From positions 94,115,897-94,179,896 of the forward strand of contig OZ020599.1 of the NCBI GenBank assembly GCA_963971535.1: a stretch of DNA of 64,000 nucleotides. Direction: 5' to 3'. The first letter of the stretch is position 1, and every line of letters starts with the position of its first letter. The stretch is from Notolepis coatsorum. Lineage: Eukaryota; Chordata; Actinopteri; Aulopiformes; Paralepididae. Under the pieces are notes generated by a model. That model was given only the letters and a program-made list of their open reading frames with translations. It ran no database searches and had not been told where the DNA came from. Made by a program: the position numbers and the translations under genes. This document shows positions 36,185-48,450 of the stretch, one piece after another.

Positions 36185-39057
36185 TCATTGTTCGTTTAGC
36201 AGCCTGATGGCCTGGGGATAGAAGCTTCTTCTGAGTCTTTCTGTGCTCGCCTTGAGACTCCGGTATCGCTTGCCTGACCGCAGCAGTTCAAAGAGGCAGT
36301 TGTTCGGGTGACTGGAGTCTTTAATGATTCTCTTAGCCTTGCCCTTGCAACGCTTGTTGTAAATGTTCTGGAGGGTGGGGAGCCCCCCTCCAATTGTGCG
36401 TTCGGCTGAACGTGTCACTCTTTGTAGTCTGCTTCGGTCTTGTGCAGTGCTATTCCCAAACCAGGAGGTGATGTTGCCGGTCAAGATGCTCTCTATTGTA
36501 CATGAGTAGAAGTTCTTAAGGATCTTCTGACTGACTTGGAACTTCCTTAGGCGCCTGAGGAAGTAGAGGCGTTGTCGTGCCTTCTTCACAACACTGTCAA
36601 TGTGTGTGGTCCATGTCAAGTCCTCGGATATGTAGGCTCCGAGGTACTTAAAGCTGTTGACTCTCTCAACCGGTGCCCCGTCGATGCTGAGGGGGCTGTA
36701 GTCCTTGACCCCCGACCTCCTGAAGTCCACAATCATCTCCTTTGTTTTGCTGACGTTCAGGGAGAGGCTGTTTTCCTGGCACCATCCCGCCAGGACCTTG
36801 ACCTCTTCCAGGTAGGCCCTCTCGTCGTTGGCAGAGATCAGGCCCACCACCACTGTGTCGTCAGCAAATTTGATGATTGTATTGCTACTCCGCTGAGCCA
36901 CACAGTCGTGTGTGTACAGGGAGTAGAGGAGGGGACTCAGAACACAGCCCTGGGGGGCCCCTATGTTGAGGGTGATGGATGAGGAGGTGCAGTTGCCTGC
37001 TCTCACCACCTGGGGTCTGCCAGTCAGGAAGTCCAAGACCCACTGGCAGAGGTCATAGTTCAAGCCCAGGTCCCTGAGCTTGGCTATGAGTATGGAGGGG
37101 ACTATGGTATTGAATGCCGAGCTGTAGTCGATGAATAGCATTCTCACATAGTTCCCCTGCCTCTTGTCCAGGTGTGATGCTGCTGTGTGCAGCACATGGG
37201 CTATGGCGTCCTCCGTGGACCTGTTGGGGCGGTATGCAAATTGCAGGGGGTCCATGTTGATGGGGAGGGAGGAGCAGATGTAGCCCTTTACTAGCTTCTC
37301 AAAGCACTTCATGGCTATGGAGGTGAGAGCTACAGGGCGGTAGTCGTTGAGGCAAGCAGGCTTGGATTTTTTGGGTACAGGGATAATAGTGGACTTCTTC
37401 AGGCAGGTGGGGATGACAGCCTGTTCTAAGGACAGGTTAAATATGTCAGTGAATACTGGGGCCAGTTGGTTGGCACAGACTTTTAGGACGCGGCCGGGGA
37501 TGCCGTCCGGACCTGCTGCCTTCCTGATATTCACTTTTTTAAAGGTCCGCCTCACCTCATGCTCTGTTACCCTGAACACTGCGCCTCCATCAGCAGCCGA
37601 CCCCCCCCCCCCCCCCCCCATTGCCGTGGCTTGTGAGCTGGTGTGGTTATTACCAGCATCAAACCTCGCATAGAAGGTATTGAGGTCATTTGCTAAGGAG
37701 ATGTCACTGTTCAGTTTGAGGGAGGCGCCTTTGTAGTCTGTCATCGTTTTGAGCCCCTGCCACATAGCTCTAGAGTCAGCTTGTTCAAACTGGAGTTCAA
37801 TCTTATCCCTGTAGCGCCATTTGGCCTCTGACACTGTCCTCCTTACGTTGTATCGCGCCACCTTGTGGTCATTCATGTTGCCTGCCACTAGGCCGTCGTT
37901 GTATGCTTTGGTGCGCTCTCTCAGAGCTTCACGGACGGATTTGTCTACCCAGGGTTTTTGATTTGGGTAAACTCTCATTTTGGTAGTGGGGATTGTTTTT
38001 TCCACCCTAGTACAAACATAGTCCAGCACTGTTTCCGTGTAGACATTAATGTTATCTGTGTCGCGGAACACATTCCAGTCTGTGCAGTGAAACACAGACC
38101 GGAGCGTCTCCTCTGACGTCAAATCCCATTTCTGCACCTCTCGCGAGACTACAGGAGTACTTTTAATTCTCTGTTTGTACTTTGGTGAAAGAAAGATTGA
38201 CGCGTGATCTGATTTACCAAAGCCACTATCAGAATGAGCCTTGTAGCCACCTTTAAATTGCGTGTAACAGTGATCTAGGATGTTACCGCCTCTGGTGTTG
38301 CAAGTCACATGCTGATAGAAGTCAGGTAATACCTTTCTCAGATTGGCGCTGTTGAAATCGCCCAGCACCAAAATGGCGGCGTTAACGTTCGTCGCTTGTA
38401 TTCTATTTACCTCGTCGTGGAGTCTGGAGAGCGCTGCGTTGTTGCTGGCTTGCGGTGGAATATACACTCCTACAAGGATGATCGCCGTTAACTCCCTCGG
38501 GAGGAAGAAAGGACGACACTTGATGGTTATATATTCCAGGTCTGGGGAGCAGTGGTTGGATAATTCCTTCACGTTATTTGGATCGCTCCAATTTTTGTTA
38601 AACATGAAGGCAATACCTCCTCCACGTTGTTTACCAGACTCTGCTGTCCGATCCTTGCGATGGATAAAGAAGTGATCGGCTGGTTGAATTGCGTGGTCTG
38701 GAACCTCCGGCGTGAGCCACGTTTCAGTGAAGCAGAGAACGTTGCAGTCCCTAACGTCTCTTTGGTATTGAATCCTTGCTCGGATGTCATCCAGTTTATT
38801 GTCAATTGATTGTACATTGGCTAGCAATATACTGGGTAATGGTGTTCGGTGGCGTCTGGATCTCAGCCTGTTACGGATCCCAGCTCTCTTCCCTCGCCGT
38901 CTGGTTGCTCTGTTCCTGGGATCAAGGAACAAAGGATCTGGTCCTAATCTCCGGAGAATCTCTTCAGGCCATTTTTGCGGTTCGGAAAGCTGGTCCAGTG
39001 AGTAATCCAGTTGGTAAGTTTCCCGTAATCCAATGTCTATGAGTGACTGATGAGTGA
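36185..39057 (-). CDS. LINE ORF2: AP endonuclease plus reverse transcriptase
   Basis: About 957 codons without a stop. No natural start codon was found; the frame runs in from flanking DNA, consistent with 5' truncation. Numbering from an upstream in-frame GTG at 39065-39067, the endonuclease spans about 78-295: LLANVQSIDNK (Asn84), FTETWL (Glu115), GVYIPP, LGDFNS (237-239) and SDHAS (286-288). The reverse transcriptase spans about 515-760: KAAGPDGIPGRVLK, FIDYSSAFNT (Asp647), GAPQGCVLSPLL (703-714) and FADD (734-737). The C-terminus is NNCLFELLRSGKRYRSLKAS, then YPQAIRLLNEQ. All catalytic motifs are intact. A (Gly)6 run at 484-489 is coded by a pure C19/G19 tract. This is the best-preserved protein frame in the window; the copy looks young. 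Confidence 0.92.
37601..37619. repeat. Poly-C (19) inside the LINE frame
   Basis: Encodes glycines on the minus strand. It remains in frame, unlike most long homopolymers, which suggests recent or lucky expansion. Confidence 0.85.
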
Positions 39058-39625
39058 TTGACACCACCTATCTATCGTTCAATATGTGAAAAATAATGCA
39101 TTTTTTCATCCATACGTTCCTGTGTTATACCGTGGTGAATATAAGTATGGTTTTAGAGTGGTCTAGGGTAATTCCCGAAATGCTGAGTTATAGCCTTATA
39201 CGTCAATTCTACTATATACGTTGCCGTTTCTTGCCTGTACACGCTATTATTCCGAAATCAATCTATATCATCGGTATTATGTTCCATCATGAATGCATGA
39301 AAGGGGGGGGGGGTCATTTCTGATTTATTTGATTGTCAGTAACGGCATTCGTATTGAACACTAAAAACCTTTATCAGCCTGATCGGTATAAAATTGCAGG
39401 ATCAAGCTAAAATGTACGTCAGATAGTCCTTACCTGTGATCGGGAGTATTCCAAAAATAATATTCCAATTGTCTGATCGCGATTTCCAGTATTGATGTCC
39501 ATCTGGTCCCGGACATAATTTGGCACAACTTATGGATAGAGTGTGCTAGATGCGTTTCGAAGTGGTCGGATGAAGCGATTTACTTGGCTCCGTCTAAATT
39601 CTGCGCTCTGAGGGGTTTAAATTAG

Positions 39626-39732
39626 GAACTTTTTACACAAGGGACCCCCTCTCTCTCTCACACACACACTCTCCCAGATCTTTCTCTTTTGCCCCTTCCT
39701 CATCTCTCTCACCCCCCCTCTCTCTCTATCTT

Positions 39733-39801
<69 letters not shown>
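39626..39801. repeat. (CT)n and (CA)n microsatellite
   Basis: CT-rich 39650-39740, then (CA) about 31 units to 39801. Confidence 0.95.
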
Positions 39802-39804
<3 letters not shown>

Positions 39805-39839
39805 TGAGTCAGAAACAAACATAGTATCAATGAGAGTAT

Positions 39840-39985
39840 CAATAATCCACCTGAGTGAAGTCTAGTAAAAAAATTAAAAATTATAATATTTTTTTATTAA
39901 AACGTTAATCTTAATAAAAATAATAGTGGCGTTAAAATAATTTTGCGTTAATGCGTTAATATCGCGTTAACTTTGACAGCCTTAA
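39840..39985 (-). mobile_element. hAT MITE terminal fragment
   Basis: Ends TTAACTTTGACAGCCTTA at about 39985, preceded by GCGTTAATGCGTTAATATCG. The reverse complement starts TAAGGCTGTCAAAGTTAACG, the same termini as 2596-3062. The other end was not found. Confidence 0.6.
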
Positions 39986-40343
39986 TATATATTATATATA
40001 TACTCAGGGTACCACTTTATTTCCCCAGCAAGGGAATTAATCGGAGCATGTTATATGTTAGTTATTCAGAGTGATCGTCAAACATACACAGTAGTTACAG
40101 CAACACTTCCCAGAATGTACTATATAGTTACTGGTACCTACATGGTCCTTGGTGTTAATGTCCCAGTACCTACCAAATACCTACTGAGAACTACAGTAAG
40201 CAGCTTTCACTGCAACACCCAGAATGTTTTTATTACCCGGTAACAACCCTATATCATATCGTTACCATGTCTTTATCAGTACTTACCCGGTAACAACCCT
40301 ATATCATTACCATGTCTTTATCAGTACTTACCCGGTAGCTATT
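39986..40343. repeat. Dispersed repeat with TACCCGGTAACA doublet
   Basis: Contains two copies of TTACCCGGTAACAACCCTAT followed by TTACCATGTCTTTATCAGTA (about 40236-40335). TACC/GGTA motifs recur throughout. Family not identified. Confidence 0.5.
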
Positions 40344-40481
40344 AAAGGTGCTGTAAGTGGTATTATCTGTGTGAAAATGAGTGGTCTACATGTTAAAATA
40401 ATAGCTCTACATTCCTCCAGCCATCACTGATACAGAGTGTTTGGTCAGTAACATGGGTCTCCCAGTCCCTCCGCTCTGTAC
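40344..40481 (+). mobile_element. Partial foldback MITE (left arm)
   Basis: AAAGGTGCTGTAAGTGGTAT through GTTTGGTCAGTAACATGGGT match 3441-3545. Broken off at CGCTCTGTA. Confidence 0.75.
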
Positions 40482-41000
40482 TTGACTCTCAGGTTTGGAG
40501 TGTGTGTCCCCCCAGGCCACAGTATGCTGACTCAGATGCCAACGACAAGGTCTCCCAGCCCTGCGTTCACCTCACCCCCGCGGCTGAATTATTCACAAAA
40601 GGAGCGTAAAGCACTGGAGACTCTGCTAATTTCTCAATGGGATTGTTGGCCGTCCTCGCCGCGAGCGGTCCAATGAAGACGTGGCCTTTAGCGGCTGGTT
40701 CCAAAGCATCTGTGTGGTGATGATTCCCCCCCCCCCGCTAATGCTTAATAATTAAATTCTATAAAGTGCGTTCATCCACACATACGTGTCATTCAATATG
40801 TTGGAAATGACTCTGTCGAGGAAGTCTTCTGTTTCATGCCTTGATGGTAGATTAACCACAACACAAGGTCACTTTCAAGAGCACACCAAAGGGCAATGTG
40901 TGTGTGTGTGTGAGTCTAAATCAGAGCCGTGGAGATTTATTGAGCGCTCTCTCTCCCCTCGTCGGATCCGTCCAGTGGCGTCACTGCGGAAACCGCCGCT
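40482..41000. other. Intergenic, unique
   Basis: 40490-40720 is non-repetitive, and poly-C is at 40728. No gene recognised. Confidence 0.3.
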
Positions 41001-41362
41001 TTAAAGGAAAACGCCAACATTGTAGGAAACGCGCTCAGCCAGACAAGAAGATAGATACCGATTTCCTCTCTGTGTGTGTTCAGTAGAAAGCTATCCGGTT
41101 GCATGCTAGCCTAGGTTAGCACAAATGAATGGAAGCGAATATGGACCACTAGCCTAGCTGTGGTGCCAAAAACGAGCTCCCAAAAACTCTCCCGGAGTTT
41201 TAAACGAGACTAGTGTGTGGGCTGTATCCGCTTCCATTCATTTGTGCTAAGCTAGGCTAGCTTGCAGCCGGATAGCTTTTCTACCGAACGCGCAGAGAGG
41301 AAACTGGTATCTATCTTATCTACGTTAGGCACATTTCCCATAATGTTGCCGTGTTCCTTTAA
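41001..41362. mobile_element. Foldback MITE (362 bp)
   Basis: TTAAAGGAAAACGCCAACAT at the left and ATGTTGCCGTGTTCCTTTAA at the right. The inner arms also pair (GCTATCCGGTTGCATGCTAG with CTAGCTTGCAGCCGGATAGC). The centre is near 41180. Termini resemble those of 50735-51511, so the two belong to one group. Confidence 0.8.
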
Positions 41363-42410
41363 GGGTTGGGGACGTTGCCAATTGTCGTCATCTAAGAGAG
41401 TGTGTCTGTGTTCTTGTCCTTTCATAACTGGCGCGGAGCCATCGAGGCTCAGAGAGGTCAACTCTGCATATGACATTCTCTACGGCGCTATAATCCCTCA
41501 TAATGAACTGAATTATGCTTAAGTGAGAGTGCATAGAGGGGGGGATTTCAGCATAACATATAATATTGCTTTTCATAACCAATCGTTTTACCTGCAGGTG
41601 GTGCATGAGAGAGATCAATACAGGCCTATAGGAATTAATGAAATTGAGAACGAGAAAATAAATCATTAAACCTTGAAACAAATACGGAGGCTGATATTGA
41701 ATAACGGACTCCTTCGCCATCCCTCGATAAACACCAGGGGCGCAGGAGGAGGGGAAAAAAATGTGAAATCACAATTCTACACAAATAACGACACGTTCTG
41801 TAAAACGTGGGAAATGCGCGTTACCGTTTCAATATTCACCAATTTCCTCCGTTATGCATATGGCCTATATGAGCGGGCTCACCGCGCCGGAGCGACTCTG
41901 AATCGGTACACGTGCAGGCGTGAGACATCCATCAGCGGAGTTCAATACTACAGTGGCCAAGAGGGTGAGTAACGCCCACAAGGTCACGGGTGTCAAACAG
42001 CGTATTCCCTCGCAGCGCTTGCGGTACGGACGCCCCTTCTTCATTGTTCTTCGGCTCCTCGCGCGCAGCGCCGTGACCCTCTCTCTCGCCCCGTGCCGCT
42101 TGATAAATCATAACCCGGTATGTTCCCTCACCCCTTGCACCCTCTCTCTCCCATTGTCACCCCCCCCCCCCCCCACCCCCCATTCCCCCCGGACGCGGGA
42201 ATTGAGTGATTGGAGTGCAGATGAAACGGAATACACTTCATTACGTGGGTCGGGGTGCGAGGGGAAGGGGGGGTGTGGATGGTGTGTGTGTGAAGGGGGG
42301 GGGGCGTTTGATCTTTTGTGTCGTTGACGGGAGCCACGTTCCGCTGCTGCACTCCTGTTTGTGGTCATAGCCTGCGTTTCAGATTAACCTTCTGAAAAAC
42401 CATATCTGTG
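41363..42410. other. Unique intergenic, candidate conserved non-coding DNA
   Basis: 41960-42120 and 42310-42380 are CpG-bearing unique stretches. Poly-C at 42160-42175 and G-runs at about 42265 and 42295. No exon recognised. Confidence 0.3.
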
Positions 42411-42424
42411 GAGAATTATTATGC

Positions 42425-42529
42425 ACACACGTATGTACACACACACACACACACATGCGCATACCTACACATTAAACATGCACGTACCGGTACACACACA
42501 CACACAAATACATACAAGTATACATGCCT

Positions 42530-42569
<40 letters not shown>

Positions 42570-42605
42570 GCATGCATGCACACACACACAGACACACACA
42601 CACAC
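42425..42605. repeat. Interrupted (CA)n microsatellite
   Basis: CA repeats with CATA/CATG interruptions. Confidence 0.9.
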
Positions 42606-44431
42606 TCTATCAAGGCATTCACCAGAGTGCCATCAAAAGGCCCCTAATGTTCCTAGAGAAGACAAGGTGCTCAAGGACACAGTCTTTGTGCCGAGTCGGC
42701 AGAAAACAAATGGCTGGTTACAGTACGTTATTACAGTCTCTGTGCTGATGTTCTACACGTTATCACAGTCTGTGTGCTGATGTTCTACACGTTATCACAG
42801 TCTCTGTGCTGATGTTCTACACGTTATCACAGTCTCTGTGCTGATGTTCTACACGTTATCACAGTCTCTGTGCTGATGTTCTACACGTTATCACAGTCTC
42901 TGTGCTGATGTTCTACACGTTATCACAGTCTCTGTGCTGATGTTCTACACGTTATCACAGTCTCTGTGCTGATGTTCTACACGTTATCACAGTCTGTGTG
43001 TTGATGTTCTACACGTTATCACAGTCTGTGTTGATGTTCTACACGTTATCACAGTCTGTGTGCTGATGTTCTACACGTTATCACAGTCTCTGTGCTGATG
43101 TTCTACACGTTATCACAGTCTCTGTGCTGATGTTCTACACGTTATCACAGTCTGTGCTGATGTTCTACACGTTATCACAGTCTGTGCTGATGTTCTACAC
43201 GTTATCACAGTCTGTGCTGATGTTCTACACGTTATCACAGTCTGTGCTGATGTTCTACACGTTATTACAGTCTCTGTGTTGATGTTCTACACGTTATCAC
43301 AGTCTCTGTGCTGATGTTCTACACGTTATCACAGTCTCTGTGTTGATGTTCTACACGTTATCACAGTGTGCTGATGTTCTACACGTTATCACAGTCTCTG
43401 TGCTGATGTTCTACACGTTATCACAGTCTGTGTTGATGTTCTACACGTTATCACAGTCTCTGTGCTGATGTTCTACACGTTATCAGTCTGTGCTGATGTT
43501 CTACACGTTATCACAGTCTCTGTGCTGATGTTCTACACGTTATCACAGTCTGTGCTGATGTTCTACACGTTATCACAGTCTGTGTTGATGTTCTACACGT
43601 TATCACAGTCTCTGTGCTGATGTTCTACACGTTATCACAGTCTGTGCTGATGTTCTACACGTTATCACAGTCTGTGCTGATGTTCTACACGTTATCACAG
43701 TCTGTGCTGATGTTCTACACGTTATTACAGTCTGTGTGCTGATGTTCTACACGTTATTACAGTCTGTGTGCTGATGTTCTACACGTTATCACAGTCTGTG
43801 TGCTGATGTTCTACACGTTATCACAGTCTGTGTTGATGTTCTACACGTTATCACAGTCTGTGTGCTGATGTTCTACACGTTATCACAGTCTGTGCTGATG
43901 TTCTACACGTTATCACAGTCTGTGCTGATGTTCTACACGTTATTACAGTCTGTGTGCTGATGTTCTACACGTTATCACAGTCTGTGTGCTGATGTTCTAC
44001 ACGTTATCACAGTCTGTGCTGATGTTCTACACGTTATCACAGTCTCTGTGCTGATGTTCTACACGTTATCACAGTCTGTGCTGATGTTCTACACGTTATC
44101 ACAGTCTGTGTGCTGATGTTCTACACGTTATCACAGTGTGCTGATGTTCTACACGTTATCACAGTCTCTGTGCTGATGTTCTACACGTTATCACAGTCTG
44201 TGTGCTGATGTTCTACACGTTATCACAGTCTGTGTGCTGATGTTCTACACGTTATCACAGTCTCTGTGCTGATGTTCTACACGTTATCACAGTCTGTGCT
44301 GATGTTCTACACATTATCACAGTCTCTGTGCTGATGTTCTACACGTTATCACAGTCTGTGTGCTGATGTTCTACACGTTATCACAGTCTGTGTGCTGATG
44401 TTCTACACGTTATCACAGTCTGTGTGTTGAT

Positions 44432-45366
44432 CAGGGGAGGAAACTAACTTTTTGGCTTACCAGCCAACTGGCGAGTATCTGATTTTTTTTACCAGCCAAA
44501 CAGATTTTTTTACCAGACAAAAAAAATCGCTAATTGTGATAATTACTTCTTTGTATGTCAAGCCGCGTCAATGTTGTGTATGCATCTGGGTAGGCACACT
44601 GTGCCTTTAAGACAGCACGGTGGTCTTACGACAGTGCTGTGACGTACCGTCAAGTGTTGTGGTAACGTCAGTTGGGTTGGTGTGCTGTTGTCTGGTTGAG
44701 CTTAGCTAGCCCCTTTCGTGACTGCGATGTGCAAGCCAGGGGCTTTTGAGCATGAAATAAAATGTCTAACCTTACGTCGTAGTTCGGTGCTTTTTCGGAA
44801 ACATTATAGTCATAACAGATACACCTAGCTGGCTGCTTTGAGCACACGGGGCTAACGTTAGCTAGCAAGCAGCTATATAACGCTAACTAGAAGCTAACCA
44901 CTGTATACAGTTCCAGTAGACAACATTACACCTCTGATTTAAATGTGTCCTTAGTAACTTATACTCGATGGTTGTACTAGGGTTGGATGCAGTTCCCCGT
45001 TGGTCAGTCTGTCTGTTTTCCATCTTCTGCTGTGTTTAACGTTATCTGTTTGCGAGTGCTCCTGATGGCTAGCCTAGTAGTACCGCGGGACTTTTATTAT
45101 TATATGTCCGCGGGTTGGCCAGTACTGCGCAAACGTTTATTAAACATTATATGTCCGCGGGTGGTCTTGTGCAGTGCTCTCGTGGCACTGTCAGTGTCAA
45201 CTAAAGCGAACACTCAGAAGACGCGCACCGTTTGCCAGTGCAGTGATTGCAGAATGTTTTATTTTTTTGTATACTCGCCAGACTGGCGAGTGGTCTTCAT
45301 GAATCACTCGCCAAACGTAAAAAATACTCGCATTTGGCGAGTAAAGTGGCCTAATTTCCTCCCCTG
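44432..45366. mobile_element. hAT element inside the minisatellite
   Basis: Ends CAGGGGAGGAAACTAAC and CTAATTTCCTCCCCTG. Perfect 8-bp duplication GTGTTGAT (44424-44431 and 45367-45374). 935 bp. The arms contain repeated GGCGAGT and ACTCGCC motifs. No transposase. Confidence 0.92.
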
Positions 45367-47491
45367 GTGTTGATGTTCTACACGTTATCACAGTCTCTGT
45401 GCTGATGTTCTACACGTTATCACAGTCTCTGTGCTGATGTTCTACACGTTATCACAGTCTGTGTGTTGATGTTCTACACGTTATCACAGTCTGTGTGCTG
45501 ATGTTCTGTACGTTATCACAGTCTCTGTGCTGATGTTCTACACGTTATCACAGTGTGCTGATGTTCTACACATTATCACAGTCTGTGTGTTGATGTTCTA
45601 CACGTTATCACAGTCTGTGTGCTGATGTTCTGTACGTTATCACAGTCTCTGTGCTGATGTTCTACACGTTATCACAGTCTCTGTGCTGATGTTCTACACG
45701 TTATCACAGTCTCTGTGCTGATGTTCTACACGTTATCACAGTCTCTGTGCTGATGTTCTACACGTTATCACAGTCTCTGTGCTGATGTTCTACACGTTAT
45801 CACAGTCTGTGTTGATGTTCTACACGTTATCACAGTCTGTGCTGATGTTCTACACGTTATCACAGTCTCTGTGCTGATGTTCTACACGTTATCACAGTCT
45901 GTGTGCTGATGTTCTACACGTTATCACAGTCTCTGTGCTGATGTTCTACACGTTATCACAGTCTGTGTTGATGTTCTACACGTTATCACAGTCTCTGTGC
46001 TGATGTTCTACACGTTATCACAGTCTCGGTGCTGATGTTCTACACGTTATCACAGTCTGTGTGCTGATGTTCTACACGTTATCACAGTCTGTGCTGATGT
46101 TCTACACGTTATTACAGTCTGTGTTGATGTTCTACACGTTATCACAGTATGTGTTGATGTTCTACACGTTATCACAGTCTCTGTGCTGATGTTCTACACG
46201 TTATCACAGTCTCTGTGCTGATGTTCTACACGTTATCACAGTCTCTGTGCTGATGTTCTACACGTTATCACAGTCTCTGTGCTGATGTTCTACACGTTAT
46301 CACAGTCTCTGTGCTGATGTTCTACACGTTATCACAGTCTCTGTGCTGATGTTCTACACGTTATCACAGTCTGTGTGTTGATGTTCTACACGTTATCACA
46401 GTCTGTGTGTTGATGTTCTACACGTTATCACAGTCTGTGTGCTGATGTTCTACACGTTATCACAGTCTCTGTGCTGATGTTCTACACGTTATCACAGTCT
46501 CTGTGCTGATGTTCTACACGTTATCACAGTATGTGTTGATGTTCTACACGTTATCACAGTCTCTGTGCTGATGTTCTACACGTTATCACAGTCTGTGCTG
46601 ATGTTCTACACGTTATCACAGTCTCTGTGCTGATGTTCTACACGTTATCACAGTCTCTGTGCTGATGTTCTACACGTTATCACAGTCTGTGCTGATGTTC
46701 TACACGTTATCACAGTCTGTGTGCTGATGTTCTACACGTTATCACAGTCTGTGCTGATGTTCTACACGTTATCACAGTCTCTGTGCTGATGTTCTACACG
46801 TTATCACAGTATGTGCTGATGTTCTACACGTTATCACAGTATGTGCTGATGTTCTACACGTTATCACAGTCTGTGTGCTGATGTTCTACATGTTATCACA
46901 GTCTCTGTGCTGATGTTCTTCACGTTATCACAGTCTCTGTGCTGATGTTCTACACGTTATCACAGTCTGTGTGCTGATGTTCTACACGTTATCACAGTCT
47001 GTGTGCTGATGTTCTACACGTTATCACAGTCTCTGTGCTGATGTTCTACACGTTATCACAGTCTCTGTGCTGATGTTCTACACGTTATCACAGTCTCTGT
47101 GCTGATGTTCTACACGTTATCACAGTCTGTGTGCTGATGTTCTACACGTTATCACAGTCTGTGTGCTGATGTTCTACACGTTATCACAGTCTCTGTGCTG
47201 ATGTTCTACACGTTATCACAGTCTGTGTTGATGTTCTACACGTTATCACAGTCTCTGTGCTGATGTTCTACACGTTATCACAGTCTGTGTTGATGTTCTA
47301 CACGTTATCACAGTCTGTGTTGATGTTCTACACCAGGGCTATTCAACTGGCGGCCCGCCGGCCAAATCCGGCCCGCGGGATGATTCTGACCGGCCCGCCA
47401 AAGATTACATGATAATAATAAAAAAAAAAAAAATTATTTTTTTTTCATGTCAACGTTAACACGCACAATTTAGCCAAAAGTCACTCAATTA

Positions 47492-47983
47492 ATGACAGAT
47501 TTCATTGATAAATTGAGGGAAAACTTTGCAAGTCGATTTGATGAATTTGACATGCCCAGAGAATTGATGCATTTTGTGAGCAACCCATTTGCCAATGTAG
47601 CTGCTATTTCCACAAAAGGACAAGAGTTCCTTGCATCACTTCACATTGATGAAGGTCTCCTGCAACTTGAAATAATTGACATGCAAGCATCATCTGCTCT
47701 GAAGCAGGCACTTGAGAATGAATCCACCACAACATTTTGGATAAAGTGTATTCATGTCAAGACATTCCCCAAAATAAAAACGCTGGCAATATCTGTGCTA
47801 ACAATGTTTGGCTCAACATACACCTGTGAATCCAGTTTCTCTCACATGAATGCCATTAAAACAAGCAACCGTGCCTCCTTGACAAATGAGCATTTGCATC
47901 ACTGTTTGCGGGTAGCCCTCACTTCCTATGAACCCTCTTTCTCTGCCATTGCCCAGTCAAAGAAGTGCAATCGCTCTCATTAG
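47492..47983 (+). pseudogene. hAT transposase C-terminal (dimerisation) region
   Basis: 163 residues, open to a TAG. The block FPKIKTLAISVLTMFGSTYT, then CESSFSHMNAIKTSNRASLT and NEHLHHCLRVAL, matches the hAT C-terminal dimerisation domain, with the S/T-C-E-x-x-F-S-x-M core and R-x-x-L spacing. The N-terminal zinc finger and the DDE catalytic core are absent, and a stop lies just upstream (TAG at about 47471). It is an internally deleted, non-functional copy. The closest kin by pattern are the transposases behind GTF2IRD2/ZBED-like vertebrate proteins. Confidence 0.85.
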
Positions 47984-47994
47984 ATGTGTGTATG

Positions 47995-48148
47995 CAGGGG
48001 CGTAGCTGGGGGGGGGGGGTAGCTTAGGATGATTCCAAGGGCCCAGCACTGTGGGGGGGGGGCCCAAATTATTATGTTTTTTTTTTTTTTTACTAGACAT
48101 CACTCATGTGTATTATTGATGCTCTCATTGATACTATGTTTGTTTCTG

Positions 48149-48184
<36 letters not shown>

Positions 48185-48450
48185 TATATAGAGAGAGAGG
48201 GGGGGCTTTGGTAGACTATTGCATTGGTCCATTCATTGAAGATGAACGCAATGCGACATCCTTTACTAGGCTCACCCACCAACAGTGCAGGTGCTGAACT
48301 GCTGATCCGAATGTATAGGTAAAAACCATATTATGCGTTTTCATCAATAAAAAAATGGCCAAAGAAAATTCCGCTTACGCGCGCTCGCATTCACTGGGGG
48401 CCTACAAATAAATTATTTCATGGGGCCCAGAATCTGGAGCTACACCCCTG
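47995..48450. mobile_element. hAT MITE nested in the hAT element
   Basis: CAGGGGCGTAGCTGG at the left and AGCTACACCCCTG at the right. Perfect duplication TGTGTATG (47987-47994 and 48451-48458). It carries a (GT)n run (48150-48183) and two poly-G runs. Confidence 0.9.

Larger units (their letters stand above)
35694..39057 (-). mobile_element. LINE (copy C) with open endonuclease and reverse transcriptase
   Basis: A 3.36-kb insertion in piggyBac-like element 2. The copy at 61885-62115 (minus) preserves the uninterrupted target. The tail on the minus strand is CTTTAAAGAACTTGAACTTG-like repeats (plus strand GTTCAAGTTCAAGTTC at 35694), and the duplication is short (TTGA). The 3' UTR contains a 54-bp doublet at about 36029-36135. 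The 5' end lies just upstream of the endonuclease, so the element lacks a 5' UTR and first ORF but is otherwise uninterrupted. Confidence 0.85.
35466..39625. mobile_element. piggyBac-like element 2 (outer, interrupted)
   Basis: Starts TTAACTCATTCAGCGCC. Its own sequence is 35466-35519, 35606-35693 and 39058-39625 (GATAGGAGTGCGTCACCTTG, then ATACCGTGGTGAATATAAGT and GATCGGTATAAAATTGCAGG). It is split by an 82-bp TTAA MITE and a 3.36-kb LINE. The far end merges into a (CT)/(CA) tract and is not clear. Confidence 0.55.
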
